DNA from: Elusimicrobiota bacterium
Lineage (GTDB): Bacteria; Elusimicrobiota; Elusimicrobia; FEN-1173
Reading direction: 5' to 3'
Length of the DNA: 64,000 bases
Assembly (NCBI GenBank): GCA_016721625.1
Contig: JADKHR010000001.1
Location: forward strand, 2,046,001 to 2,110,000
Part shown: positions 51,243-59,297 of the stretch, one piece after another
Layout of the letters: every line of letters begins with the position of its first letter
Numbering within the stretch: the first letter of the stretch is position 1
Position numbers and translations under genes: made by a program
The notes under the pieces: model-generated
Told to the model about the DNA's origin: nothing
The model's database searches: none
What the model saw: the letters and a program-made list of their open reading frames with translations, nothing else

Positions 51243-52592
51243 ATGCCTTCTAAATCCATCGTGGTCATCGGCGGCGGCCCCGGCGGAGAGGCGGCGGCTA
51301 AACGGGCGGCGGCTTTGGGGGCGGAGGTGGTTTTGGTGGAACGGGCAAACCTGGGGGGGCTCTGCCTCAACTGGGGGTGCATCCCCTCCAAGGTGTTGCT
51401 GGAGGGGGGGCGACTGTTCCACCGCCTCCGGGCGTCGAGTTCTTTGGACGGCGTCTCTTCCGTTTCCCTGTCCTGGGAAAAACTTCAGGAAAAGAAACGC
51501 TCCATCGTGGGGAACCTCCGAAGCTCCTTGGAACAGCGTCTGGCCCAGTTGAAGGTCCGGGTGGTGCGCGGCGACGCGCGGTTCCAGAACGAGCGGTCCC
51601 TGGTCGTGACGGGGCCGGAGGGGTCCAGGGAACTTTCCTTCGACGCCGCCGTCATCGCCACGGGGTCCCGGCCATTTTTTCCGCCGCCCTTCGATCGCCT
51701 CACCGACCAGATCCTGGACAGCGACCGGGTTTTGAGCCTGCCCCGGGTTCCCCAAAGCCTCGTCGTTGTGGGGGGCGGGGCCGTGGGGCTGGAGTTCGCC
51801 TGCCTGTTTCAGGAGTTGGGGACCCGGGTGACCGTGGTGGAGAAAATGGCCCAAATCCTTCCCGGCGAAGAAGCGTCGGTGGCCCGGCTCCTCCGGCAAA
51901 GTTTCGAAAAGCGGGGGATGGCCGTCCTGACGGAACGAACCGTGGCCACCGCTGAGAAAGCTCCGGATGGCTGGCGTTTGACGCTGTCCGGCGGCGAGAC
52001 CCTTTCGGCTGAACAGGTTTTGGTTTGCGTGGGGCGCCGGCCCGGTTTGGAAGGGTTGGGGCTGGAGGCCGCCGGGGTGGCCGTCGAAGGCGGCCGCATC
52101 GCGGTGAACGAATTCCTGCAAACCTCCCAACCCCGCCTGTACGCGGTGGGGGACGTCAACGGCCTTTCCCTTCTGGCCCATGCCGCCGGGGCCCAGGGCG
52201 CCGCCGCGGTGGGGCACGTTTTTGGGGAGGGCGGTTCCTACGATCCCGCCCTGGTTCCCCGCTGTCTGTACACCTGGCCCGAAGTGGCAAGCGTCGGGGA
52301 ATGGAGCCATTCGGCCCAGGCCAAGGGACTGGACCTCAAGGCCCAACGTTTCTTCTTCCAGGGATCCGCCAAGGCCCTGGCGGATGAAGACACGGAGGGC
52401 CTCATCCAAATCCTTTCGGAAAAAAAAACCGGACGCCTCTTAGGGGCCCAAATCATCGGTCCCCACGCCACGGAACTCATCCACATTTTTTCCGTCGCGC
52501 TGAAAGCCTCGATGACGGTGAAGGATCTTCACGGCGTAATCTTCGCCCACCCCACCCTGGCCGAAGGGGTTCGGGAGGCCCTCGCGCGATGA
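51243..52592 (+). CDS. lpd: Dihydrolipoamide dehydrogenase
   Basis: The 449-residue flavoprotein reoxidises dihydrolipoyl groups, the L-protein of the glycine cleavage system. FAD loop VVIGGGPGGEAAAK (7-20), redox disulfide GGLCLNWGCIPSK (Cys41, Cys46), NAD loop VVVGGGAVGLEFACLFQELG, second FAD motif RLYAVGDVNG, and the C-terminal FAHPTLAEGVREAL with the active-site His are all present. Its stop overlaps lipA, and the gcv genes follow, so it probably serves GcvH; other 2-oxo acid dehydrogenases could share it. Confidence 0.93.
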   Translation: MPSKSIVVIGGGPGGEAAAKRAAALGAEVVLVERANLGGLCLNWGCIPSKVLLEGGRLFHRLRASSSLDGVSSVSLSWEKLQEKKRSIVGNLRSSLEQRLAQLKVRVVRGDARFQNERSLVVTGPEGSRELSFDAAVIATGSRPFFPPPFDRLTDQILDSDRVLSLPRVPQSLVVVGGGAVGLEFACLFQELGTRVTVVEKMAQILPGEEASVARLLRQSFEKRGMAVLTERTVATAEKAPDGWRLTLSGGETLSAEQVLVCVGRRPGLEGLGLEAAGVAVEGGRIAVNEFLQTSQPRLYAVGDVNGLSLLAHAAGAQGAAAVGHVFGEGGSYDPALVPRCLYTWPEVASVGEWSHSAQAKGLDLKAQRFFFQGSAKALADEDTEGLIQILSEKKTGRLLGAQIIGPHATELIHIFSVALKASMTVKDLHGVIFAHPTLAEGVREALAR

Positions 52593-53467
52593 GCGGTTCC
52601 GGGATGGTTCGGGGAGGGGCGGTGTGGCGGCCGCGGCTTCCCGCCTTCATGAAAGGCGCGGTGCCCAAAGGCCGGGCGCTCTTCGGTGTGCGCTCGGTGT
52701 TGGCCGGGGCGGGCCTGCCGACGGTCTGTGAGGAAGCATTGTGCCCCAACCGCACGGACTGCTGGGCCCGGGGGACGCTGGCGTTTCAGATTTTGGGGTC
52801 CACCTGCACGCGCCGTTGCGCCTTTTGCGCCGAGGCCACGGGCCGGCCGGGTCCGGTGGACCCCGAGGAGCCCGCAAAAATCCTGGAGGCTGTGCGTCGG
52901 CTGAACCTTCGGCATGTGGTGATCACCTCCCCGGCCCGGGACGATTTGGAGGATCAGGGGGCGGGGTCCTTCGCGGCCTGCGTCCGGGCGCTCCGGGCGG
53001 GGGCGCCGACGGTCACCGTCGAGCTCTTGGTTCCCGATTTCCAGGGGCGGTCGGATTTGCTAGATTTTGTTTTCAACGCGCGCCCCGACATCTTCAACCA
53101 CAACATCGAGACGGTCCGTCGCCTCACCCCCGCCGTTCGGGCCCGCGCCACCTACGAGCGTTCTTTGTCCGTCCTTTCCCTGGCTGTGCGGGCCGGGTTG
53201 GCGGTGAAGTCGGGGCTCATGGTGGGGTTGGGGGAAACCGCCGATGAAGTGCGGGAGACGTTTCAGGATTTGGCGCGGGCGGGCGTAAGATCTCTCACCG
53301 TGGGGCAGTATCTTCCGCCCAGTCCGGCCCATTGGCCCGTGGAGCGGTTTTACACACCGGAGGAGTTCGTGTCTTTGCGAAAAACAGCCCTGACTTTTTT
53401 TGAACGCGTGATGGCGGGCCCCCGGGTCCGAAGTTCCTATCACGCCGACGAAATGGCGCTCCCATGA
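52589..53467 (+). CDS. lipA: Lipoyl synthase
   Basis: The 292-residue radical SAM enzyme inserts two sulfurs into octanoyl-protein to form lipoate. The auxiliary cluster ligands are Cys47, Cys52 and Cys58 (CEEALCPNRTDC), the radical SAM cluster Cys73, Cys77, Cys80 (CTRRCAFC), and the C-terminal RSSY (281-284) supplies the Ser ligand. HNIETVRRLTPAVR and KSGLMVGLGE are typical. It overlaps lpd and gcvT by 4 bases, so lipoylation is co-expressed with the glycine cleavage proteins that need it. Confidence 0.96.
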   Translation: MSGSGMVRGGAVWRPRLPAFMKGAVPKGRALFGVRSVLAGAGLPTVCEEALCPNRTDCWARGTLAFQILGSTCTRRCAFCAEATGRPGPVDPEEPAKILEAVRRLNLRHVVITSPARDDLEDQGAGSFAACVRALRAGAPTVTVELLVPDFQGRSDLLDFVFNARPDIFNHNIETVRRLTPAVRARATYERSLSVLSLAVRAGLAVKSGLMVGLGETADEVRETFQDLARAGVRSLTVGQYLPPSPAHWPVERFYTPEEFVSLRKTALTFFERVMAGPRVRSSYHADEMALP

Positions 53468-54573
53468 CCGCGACCCTCCAACGAACGCCCTTTCACTTCC
53501 TTCACAAAAAAAACGGCGCCCGGCTCGTGGAGTTCGCGGGTTGGGAGATGCCGGTCCAATTCGAAAGCGTCATGGCCGAACACCGGGCCGTGCGGGAGCG
53601 GGCCGGTGTTTTCGACATTTCCCACATGGGCCAGCTTTGGGTGACCGGGCCCGGCGCCCAGGCGAGTTTGCAGAAACTCGTGACCAACGACGTGGCGGCC
53701 CTCCCCGCCGGTCGGGGCCTCTACGCGCTCCTTTGCCGGGACGACGGCGGGGTGGTGGACGATCTTTACGTTTATTGCTTTCAACCGGATCGGTATTTGG
53801 TGATCGTGAACGCTTCCAGGGCCGAGGTGGACACGGTCTGGATGCGGGACCGGTTGGAACCCGGCACGGATCTTTCCGAACAGCCCCAAGCGGCGGCCCT
53901 CGCCGTGCAAGGCCCCGCCGCGGCGGGCCTCGTCGCCGGGCTCTCCAAAGAGGCCGTTCGGCTCGAAAAAAACGGGGTGGCCGAACTTCCGCTGTTGGAC
54001 ATGGAGCTCGTGGTGGCGCGGACCGGTTACACGGGGGAAGACGGGTTCGAGCTGTTCGGCCCGGCGGGCCACGTGTTCCCCGTCTACGAGTATTTAATGA
54101 AGGAAGGGAAATCCGTCGGGCTCGTCAACTGCGGTTTGGGCGCCCGGGATACCCTGCGGCTGGAAATGGGCTACCGGCTTTACGGCCACGAGCTGGATGA
54201 GGACCATTCCGCTCTGGAAGCCGGGCTCGGATGGGCCGTGAAGTTATCAAAACCGTTTTTTATCGGCCGCGACGCCCTCTTGAAAGAAAAAGAAATGGGG
54301 TCCCGCCGCCGCTTGATCGGGTTCCGGTTGTCGGACCGGGGCGTCCCTCGGGAAAAGTTTGAAATCCAATGTTCCGGCGCGCCGGTGGGGACGGTGACGA
54401 GCGGGACCTTCTCCCCTTCCCTGGGGGTGGGGATCGGCATGGGCTACGTGGACAATGCGCGGATGCTAAAGACCGCCGCTTCCGCGGGCGGTCTATCGAT
54501 TCAGATTCACGGGCGGGCGGTCCCGGCGGAAATGGCCGCGCTTCCCTTCTACCGACGCACCAGAGAGGTTTGA
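53464..54573 (+). CDS. gcvT: Glycine cleavage T protein (aminomethyltransferase)
   Basis: The 369-residue enzyme takes the aminomethyl group from GcvH to tetrahydrofolate, releasing ammonia. Seen are LVEFAGWEMPVQFESVMAEH, VRERAGVFDISHMGQL with the conserved Asp, DDLYVYCF, VARTGYTGEDGFELF, LGARDTLRLEMGYRLYGHELDE, and the GCV_T C-terminal barrel with GTVTSGTFSPSLGVGIGMGYV. Length is normal. ATG 53464 overlaps the lipA stop; gcvH starts one base after its own stop. Confidence 0.95.
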   Translation: MTATLQRTPFHFLHKKNGARLVEFAGWEMPVQFESVMAEHRAVRERAGVFDISHMGQLWVTGPGAQASLQKLVTNDVAALPAGRGLYALLCRDDGGVVDDLYVYCFQPDRYLVIVNASRAEVDTVWMRDRLEPGTDLSEQPQAAALAVQGPAAAGLVAGLSKEAVRLEKNGVAELPLLDMELVVARTGYTGEDGFELFGPAGHVFPVYEYLMKEGKSVGLVNCGLGARDTLRLEMGYRLYGHELDEDHSALEAGLGWAVKLSKPFFIGRDALLKEKEMGSRRRLIGFRLSDRGVPREKFEIQCSGAPVGTVTSGTFSPSLGVGIGMGYVDNARMLKTAASAGGLSIQIHGRAVPAEMAALPFYRRTREV

Positions 54574-54574
54574 C

Positions 54575-54946
54575 ATGGACCCGAAAGACCTTCGTTTCAC
54601 CAAATCGCACGAATGGATCGCGGCCGACGGAGCGGTCGGGATTTCCGAACACGCCCAGCACGAGATCACGGATGTGGTTTTCGTCGAACTGCCGAAAGTG
54701 GGCCGGGCGGTCCAGGCGGAGGAAGCCTGCGCCGTGGTCGAGTCGGTCAAAGCCGCCTTCGACATTTACGCCCCGGTCCCGGGCACCATCGCGGCCGTCA
54801 ATGAAGAGGGCGCCCGGAACCCCGGCCTCTTGAATAAATCCCCCTACGGGGACGGTTGGCTCTACAAAATCCAAATGACCTCGCCCGCCGACCGCGAAAA
54901 ATTAATGACCCACGACCAATACCAACAATTTATCAAAGAAAAGTAA
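54575..54946 (+). CDS. gcvH: Glycine cleavage H protein
   Basis: The 123-residue carrier shuttles the aminomethyl intermediate on a lipoyl arm. RFTKSHEWIAADG opens it, GISEHAQHEITDVVFVELPK follows, and the lipoylated Lys is in VVESVKAAFDIYAPVPG. The C-terminal PYGDGWLYKIQM is typical. Lipoylation should be done by LipA (52589) and the lipoate/octanoate transferase at 61934. A short hairpin follows its stop. Confidence 0.96.
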   Translation: MDPKDLRFTKSHEWIAADGAVGISEHAQHEITDVVFVELPKVGRAVQAEEACAVVESVKAAFDIYAPVPGTIAAVNEEGARNPGLLNKSPYGDGWLYKIQMTSPADREKLMTHDQYQQFIKEK

Positions 54947-54966
54947 TTGCCCGATTTATCGGGCAA
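54947..54966 (+). promoter_or_regulatory. 8-bp intercistronic hairpin between gcvH and gcvPA
   Basis: TTGCCCGA (54947-54954), loop TTTA, TCGGGCAA (54959-54966), starting directly after the gcvH stop. No T-run follows, so it is more likely an mRNA-processing or stability element than a terminator. Confidence 0.5.
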
Positions 54967-54978
54967 ACGAGAGAATTA

Positions 54979-56307
54979 ATGTTTATCCCGCACACCGACG
55001 AACAAAAGAAGGACATGCTCGCGACCATCGGCGTGGCGCGCTTCGATGATTTGATCGGGGCGCTCCCCGCGAATTTGGTGCGGCCGCGGTTGAACCTCCC
55101 CGGTTCCATGAGCGAAATGGAATTGGTTCGGCACATGGAGGAACTGGCGTCCCGGGACCACCTGGCCCAGTCGTATTTGGGCGCCGGGGCCTACGAACAT
55201 TTCGTTCCCACGGCGGTGTGGGCCCTGGCCCTCCGGGGCGAGTTCGCCACCGCCTACACCCCTTACCAAGCCGAGGCCAGCCAAGGCACGCTTCAGTCCA
55301 TCTTTGAATTTCAAAGCCTCGTTTGTGAACTTTTCAAAATGGACGTGGCCAACGCGTCGATGTACGACGGGGCCAGCGCCGCCGCGGAGGCCTGTTTGGT
55401 GGCCGCCAAACACACGGGCCGAAACGAGATTTTAGTTCCCGAAACGGTCCATCCCCAGACCCTTCGGGTCATTCAAACCTATCTGGCCCACAGCGGGGCG
55501 CGGGTGACCTCTGTGCCTTGTCCCAACGGCGTTTTGGAACCGGCCTTTCTGCAAAAGAGCCTGGGGCCCGACACCGCCGCGTTATTGATCCAAACGCCTA
55601 ACTTTTTTGGTTGCCTGGAAACCCACGTCAAAGAATTGTCCGATTTGATTCACGGCGCGGGGGGCCTCTTGATCGCGGCCACGTATCCCGTGGCCCTGGG
55701 ACTGGTCGCGCCGCCGGGCGAATACGGGGCCGATATCGCGGTGGCGGAGGGGCAATCGTTGGGCCTTCCCCTGGCCTACGGCGGGCCCTACCTGGGACTT
55801 TTTGCCTGCAAAGAAGGGCTCCTCCGGAAAATGCCGGGGCGCGTGGTAGGCCAAACCTTGGACGCCGATGGAAAACGGGCGTTCGTCTTGACTCTCCAGG
55901 CTCGGGAACAACACATTCGCCGGGAAAAGGCGACCTCCAACATCTGCACGAACCAAGCCCTTTGCGCTTTGGCCGCCACCATTTATCTTTCGTTGGTTGG
56001 AAAAAATGGATTTAAAGAATTGGCCGCGCTCAATTTCCAAAAGGCCCATTACGCGGCGGGGGCGCTGGCCCAGCGGGGGTTCCCTTTGGTATTCCCACAC
56101 CCGTTCTTTAACGAATTCGTGGTTCGCTGTCCGGTTTCCGCTGAACGGATCGTCAAGCGGTTATCGGAAAAACGGGTGCTCGCGGGGCTCCCGCTCGCGG
56201 CCCACTTTCCCAAGCGGGCCGAAGAGTTGTTGGTTTGCGTCACGGAGATAAAAACCAAAGCGGACATCGACCAATTTGGCGACCTGCTGGCGGAGGCGGC
56301 CCGATGA
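54979..56307 (+). CDS. gcvPA: Glycine dehydrogenase (decarboxylating) subunit 1
   Basis: The 442-residue product is the first half of the P protein, which decarboxylates glycine with PLP. The two-subunit form is typical of many non-proteobacterial lineages. Seen are MFIPHTDEQKKDMLATIGV, GAGAYEHFVPTAVWALA, TAYTPYQAEASQGTLQSIFE, YDGASAAAEA, QTPNFFGCLE, and REQHIRREKATSNICTNQALCAL. ATG 54979 has GAGAG before it; the open frame upstream runs into gcvH and is not used. Its stop overlaps gcvPB. Confidence 0.95.
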   Translation: MFIPHTDEQKKDMLATIGVARFDDLIGALPANLVRPRLNLPGSMSEMELVRHMEELASRDHLAQSYLGAGAYEHFVPTAVWALALRGEFATAYTPYQAEASQGTLQSIFEFQSLVCELFKMDVANASMYDGASAAAEACLVAAKHTGRNEILVPETVHPQTLRVIQTYLAHSGARVTSVPCPNGVLEPAFLQKSLGPDTAALLIQTPNFFGCLETHVKELSDLIHGAGGLLIAATYPVALGLVAPPGEYGADIAVAEGQSLGLPLAYGGPYLGLFACKEGLLRKMPGRVVGQTLDADGKRAFVLTLQAREQHIRREKATSNICTNQALCALAATIYLSLVGKNGFKELAALNFQKAHYAAGALAQRGFPLVFPHPFFNEFVVRCPVSAERIVKRLSEKRVLAGLPLAAHFPKRAEELLVCVTEIKTKADIDQFGDLLAEAAR

Positions 56308-57770
56308 ACGGTGAAAAAGTCGTGGAACCGTTGTCGTTCGAAAAAAGCGCGCCGGGTCGAAAAGGACTTCCGTGGCCGGTCTGTGACGTGCCCTTCGTCC
56401 CGGTGGAAAAACAGATTCCCGCGAACCTCCTTCGAAAAGAACCGGCGAAGTTGCCGGAACTCTCGGAACCCCAGGTGGTGCGCCACTTCACGCGGCTCTC
56501 TCACTTGAACTTTTCCATCGATACCAATTTCTATCCCCTGGGTTCTTGTACCATGAAACATAACCCCAAGGTCAACGACCGCATCGTCCAAATTCCCGAC
56601 TTCGCGGGCCTCCACCCTCTGCGCCCTCACGAATTGAGCCAGGGCATTTTGGAGATTTTGTATGAAGTGGAACGCTGGTTGTCGGAAATTTGCGGAATGG
56701 ATGCTTTCACGCTTCAACCGTCCGCCGGCGCCCAAGGGGAACTGACGGGCATTTTGGTGGCCCGGGCGTACCACGAACATCGCGGAGAGAAGCGCCCCGT
56801 GGTGTTGATCCCCGACTCGGCCCACGGCACGAACCCCGCCAGCGTCGCCTTGGCGGGTCTAACCGCGGTGACAGTGAAATCCACCGCCGACGGGCAGGTC
56901 GACCTGGATGACCTTTTAAAAAAGCTGACCAAAGACGTGGCTCTGGTCATGATGACCATCCCCAGCACCCTGGGCCTCTTCGAGCCGCGCATCCAGGACA
57001 TCGCCAAAAAAATTCACGACGCCGGGGCCCTCCTTTATATGGATGGGGCCAACTTAAACGCGTTGGTGGGCCTGGTTCGTCCGGGCGATTTGGGAGTCGA
57101 CGTGCTTCACGTCAATCTTCATAAAACCTTTGCCACGCCCCACGGCGGCGGCGGTCCCGGCGCGGGTCCGGTGGGCGTCAAAAAAGCCCTCGAACCGTTC
57201 CTTCCCGTTCCCCGCGTGGCGTTGGAAAATGGTGTTTACCGCCGAAAGTTTGACCGGGCAACCACCATTGGGCGAGTCCACGGGTTCCAAGGAAATGTGG
57301 GGGTTTTAATCCGCGCCTACGCCTACATGCGGCTTCAAGGGGCGGAAGGACTCCGAGAAATCAGTGAAAACGCTATTCTGGCCGCCAACTATTTAAAGGC
57401 CAAACTCACGCCGCTCTTCCCGAAAATGCCCGCCGGCGCCTGCATGCACGAGGTGGTGGTTTCCGGCGAAGGGGCCTTCGGCCCCGGGGTCCGAACCTTG
57501 GACGTGGCCAAACGTCTGTTGGACTACGGCTACTATGCCCCGACGATTTATTTTCCGCTCATCGTCCCAGAGTCCCTTATGATTGAGCCCACCGAAAATG
57601 AAACCAAAGAAACCTTGGACGCTTTCGTTGAAACCCTCCGCACGATTGTGTCGGAATCCAAGGCCACCCCGGATCTCGTCAAAACCGCCCCCCACAGCAC
57701 CCCCGTCCGCCGCCTGGACGAAGTCAAAGCCGCCCGAGAACCGCGCCTCCGCTATCGTCCTCAACTTTGA
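56304..57770 (+). CDS. gcvPB: Glycine dehydrogenase (decarboxylating) subunit 2
   Basis: The 488-residue catalytic half carries the PLP lysine in NLHKTFATPHGGGGPGAGP. Other landmarks are NFSIDTNFYPLGSCTMKHNP, LQPSAGAQGELTGILVA, IPDSAHGTNPASVALAG, MTIPSTLGLFEP and MYYAPTIYFPL-like C-terminal VPESLMIEPTENETKETLD. It ends the glycine-cleavage operon. Together with gcvT, gcvH and lpd it would supply one-carbon units to folate, linking to pabBC and folK. No terminator is obvious after 57770. Confidence 0.95.
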   Translation: MNGEKVVEPLSFEKSAPGRKGLPWPVCDVPFVPVEKQIPANLLRKEPAKLPELSEPQVVRHFTRLSHLNFSIDTNFYPLGSCTMKHNPKVNDRIVQIPDFAGLHPLRPHELSQGILEILYEVERWLSEICGMDAFTLQPSAGAQGELTGILVARAYHEHRGEKRPVVLIPDSAHGTNPASVALAGLTAVTVKSTADGQVDLDDLLKKLTKDVALVMMTIPSTLGLFEPRIQDIAKKIHDAGALLYMDGANLNALVGLVRPGDLGVDVLHVNLHKTFATPHGGGGPGAGPVGVKKALEPFLPVPRVALENGVYRRKFDRATTIGRVHGFQGNVGVLIRAYAYMRLQGAEGLREISENAILAANYLKAKLTPLFPKMPAGACMHEVVVSGEGAFGPGVRTLDVAKRLLDYGYYAPTIYFPLIVPESLMIEPTENETKETLDAFVETLRTIVSESKATPDLVKTAPHSTPVRRLDEVKAAREPRLRYRPQL

Positions 57771-57838
57771 ATTTTCACCAAAAAAATGAGGGCTCGTTGC
57801 TCCTTTTGTTTGTGTCCGCATGACCCTATCCATAACCC

Positions 57839-57867
57839 TTGACATAAATTTTACATAGATATATCCT
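57839..57867 (+). promoter_or_regulatory. Promoter for a leaderless fic transcript
   Basis: TTGACA (57839-57844), a 17-base AT-rich spacer and TATCCT (57862-57867). The expected transcription start, 6-7 bases after the -10 box, coincides with the ATG at 57874. No ribosome site precedes that ATG. Confidence 0.65.
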
Positions 57868-57873
57868 GGCTTT

Positions 57874-58899
57874 ATGGGATTTGAGCCGAAATTTAACATC
57901 ACCGCTGAAACGTTGCGCCTGGTGGCGGAGGCCACCGAACTGCGGGCGTGGATTGCCGCCGCTGTGGTGGATGTCCCTTGGCTCCCAGCGTTGCAGCGAG
58001 ACACGACCGCCCGGTTGGCCCATTCCTCCACATCCATTGAGGGAAACCCCCTCACTTTGCCGGAGGTTGAGGCCTTGGCCCGAGGAGAACCCATCGGGGC
58101 CGAAAGGCGCGCTGCCTTGGAAGTTCTCAATGCGCTCGCCGCCATGAGGTGGATTTGGCGACAAGTCGAAAAAAATAAAATACAGGATAAAGGTCTTCTC
58201 CGCTTACATCGCCTCCTGACTGTTGGCCTACTGCCGGAAAAGGCTGTTGGGGCTTACAAGTCTGTCCCAAATCGCGTGATCGACCATCGCGGTCATCCGA
58301 TTTATATCCCTCCCCGCCCAAAGGACGCTCCTCGGCTAACCCGCGAACTCTTCGCCTGGCTTAATGGGAAGGGGGGGCGATGTTTGCATCCTGTTGTTGT
58401 GGCCGCCATTGCTCATCACCAGTTGGTTTCGATTCACCCGGTGTCGGACGGGAACGGTCGGTTGGCCCGCGCCCTTGAGGTTTGGATTCTATATTCTCGG
58501 GGATTTGACACACACCATCTGTTCTCTCTGGACGACTATTTTTGGGCGGATCGTCCATTGTATTATCTGAAGATTCAACAAGCGCGCGATTTGGATGACG
58601 ATCTGACCCATTGGGTGGAATATGTGGCGCAGGGGGTCGTCTCCACACTTAAAGAGACGGTTGAGCGTATCCGCTCGCTTCAGGTCCGGCCACCGTCTTC
58701 GAAGATCCTTCTGACAAAAAGGCAAGAGGATCTTCTTCGATATTTAAGGGATCGCGGAGTTGTCACTTCTGCCGATATACAAACGGCGTTCAAATTCACG
58801 CGCGCAAGAGCCGGCCAAATTCTAAAACCGTTGGTGTACGAAGGGCTGGTGGAGGTCGTAGGTCGGCAACGGTCCGCCCGGTATCGGTTGGCGAAATAG
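57874..58899 (+). CDS. Fic-domain protein with a C-terminal winged helix
   Basis: The 341-residue product is a Fic protein, which typically transfers AMP or another nucleotide to target proteins. The core motif is HPVSDGNGRLAR (188-199): catalytic His and the D-GNGR part are present, but the usual Phe (HPFxDGNGR) is Val. An N-terminal inhibitory motif SSTSIEGN (51-58) matches the self-inhibition pattern of class II Fic proteins. IYIPPRPKDAPRL forms the target-binding flap, and about 45 C-terminal residues form a winged helix (TSADIQTAFKFTRARAGQIL). Base composition is clearly less GC-rich than its neighbours, which suggests acquisition. No antitoxin gene is adjacent. Confidence 0.85.
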   Translation: MGFEPKFNITAETLRLVAEATELRAWIAAAVVDVPWLPALQRDTTARLAHSSTSIEGNPLTLPEVEALARGEPIGAERRAALEVLNALAAMRWIWRQVEKNKIQDKGLLRLHRLLTVGLLPEKAVGAYKSVPNRVIDHRGHPIYIPPRPKDAPRLTRELFAWLNGKGGRCLHPVVVAAIAHHQLVSIHPVSDGNGRLARALEVWILYSRGFDTHHLFSLDDYFWADRPLYYLKIQQARDLDDDLTHWVEYVAQGVVSTLKETVERIRSLQVRPPSSKILLTKRQEDLLRYLRDRGVVTSADIQTAFKFTRARAGQILKPLVYEGLVEVVGRQRSARYRLAK

Positions 58900-58906
58900 A
58901 AACAGG

Positions 58907-59290
58907 CTATTTTCGGAGGCGGGAGTAAGTGGTGAGGACCATGTAGGCGCCCATGATCATGGCGAAAACGCCGAAGGCCATTTTGAGAGTGGCCGGGTTC
59001 ATTCGTTGGGCGAAACGGCCGCTGAGCCAGGCGCCGACGAACAGGGCGACGGCGGCGAAAGCCGCGGCGCGAATGTCCACGTTCCCGTTTCGATGGTATT
59101 CAATCACCGCGCCAAGACCGACGGGCAAAAGCAAAATGGCCAAGCTTGTGCCGGTGGCGCGGTGTTGACTGAATCCTGCGAAATACACCAGGGCTGGAAC
59201 AATAATCAACCCGCCCCCCACGCCAAAAAATCCTGAGGAGATTCCGGCCAATCCCCCAATCAGTGCGTAAATAAGCGGGGATCCGCCCAT
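58907..59290 (-). CDS. TauE/SafE-family membrane protein, half-length
   Basis: The 127-residue product has four hydrophobic helices and the TauE/SafE glycine pattern GLAGISSGFFGVGGGLIIVPAL near the start, with HRATGTSLAILLLPVGLGAV next. Full members are about 250 residues with two such halves, so this is a single half that would need to dimerise. The family is linked to export of sulfite or sulfonates. It lies 7 bases behind the radical SAM gene on the same strand. The natural half-size form occurs in some bacteria, so truncation is not certain. Confidence 0.78.
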   Translation of the reverse strand: MGGSPLIYALIGGLAGISSGFFGVGGGLIIVPALVYFAGFSQHRATGTSLAILLLPVGLGAVIEYHRNGNVDIRAAAFAAVALFVGAWLSGRFAQRMNPATLKMAFGVFAMIMGAYMVLTTYSRLRK

Positions 59291-59297
59291 GGCGCCG

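Noticed and set aside
57771..57838. tRNA or small RNA in the gap before fic
   Set aside because: No cloverleaf or stable fold could be found by eye; only the promoter is supported. No tRNA was seen elsewhere in the window either.
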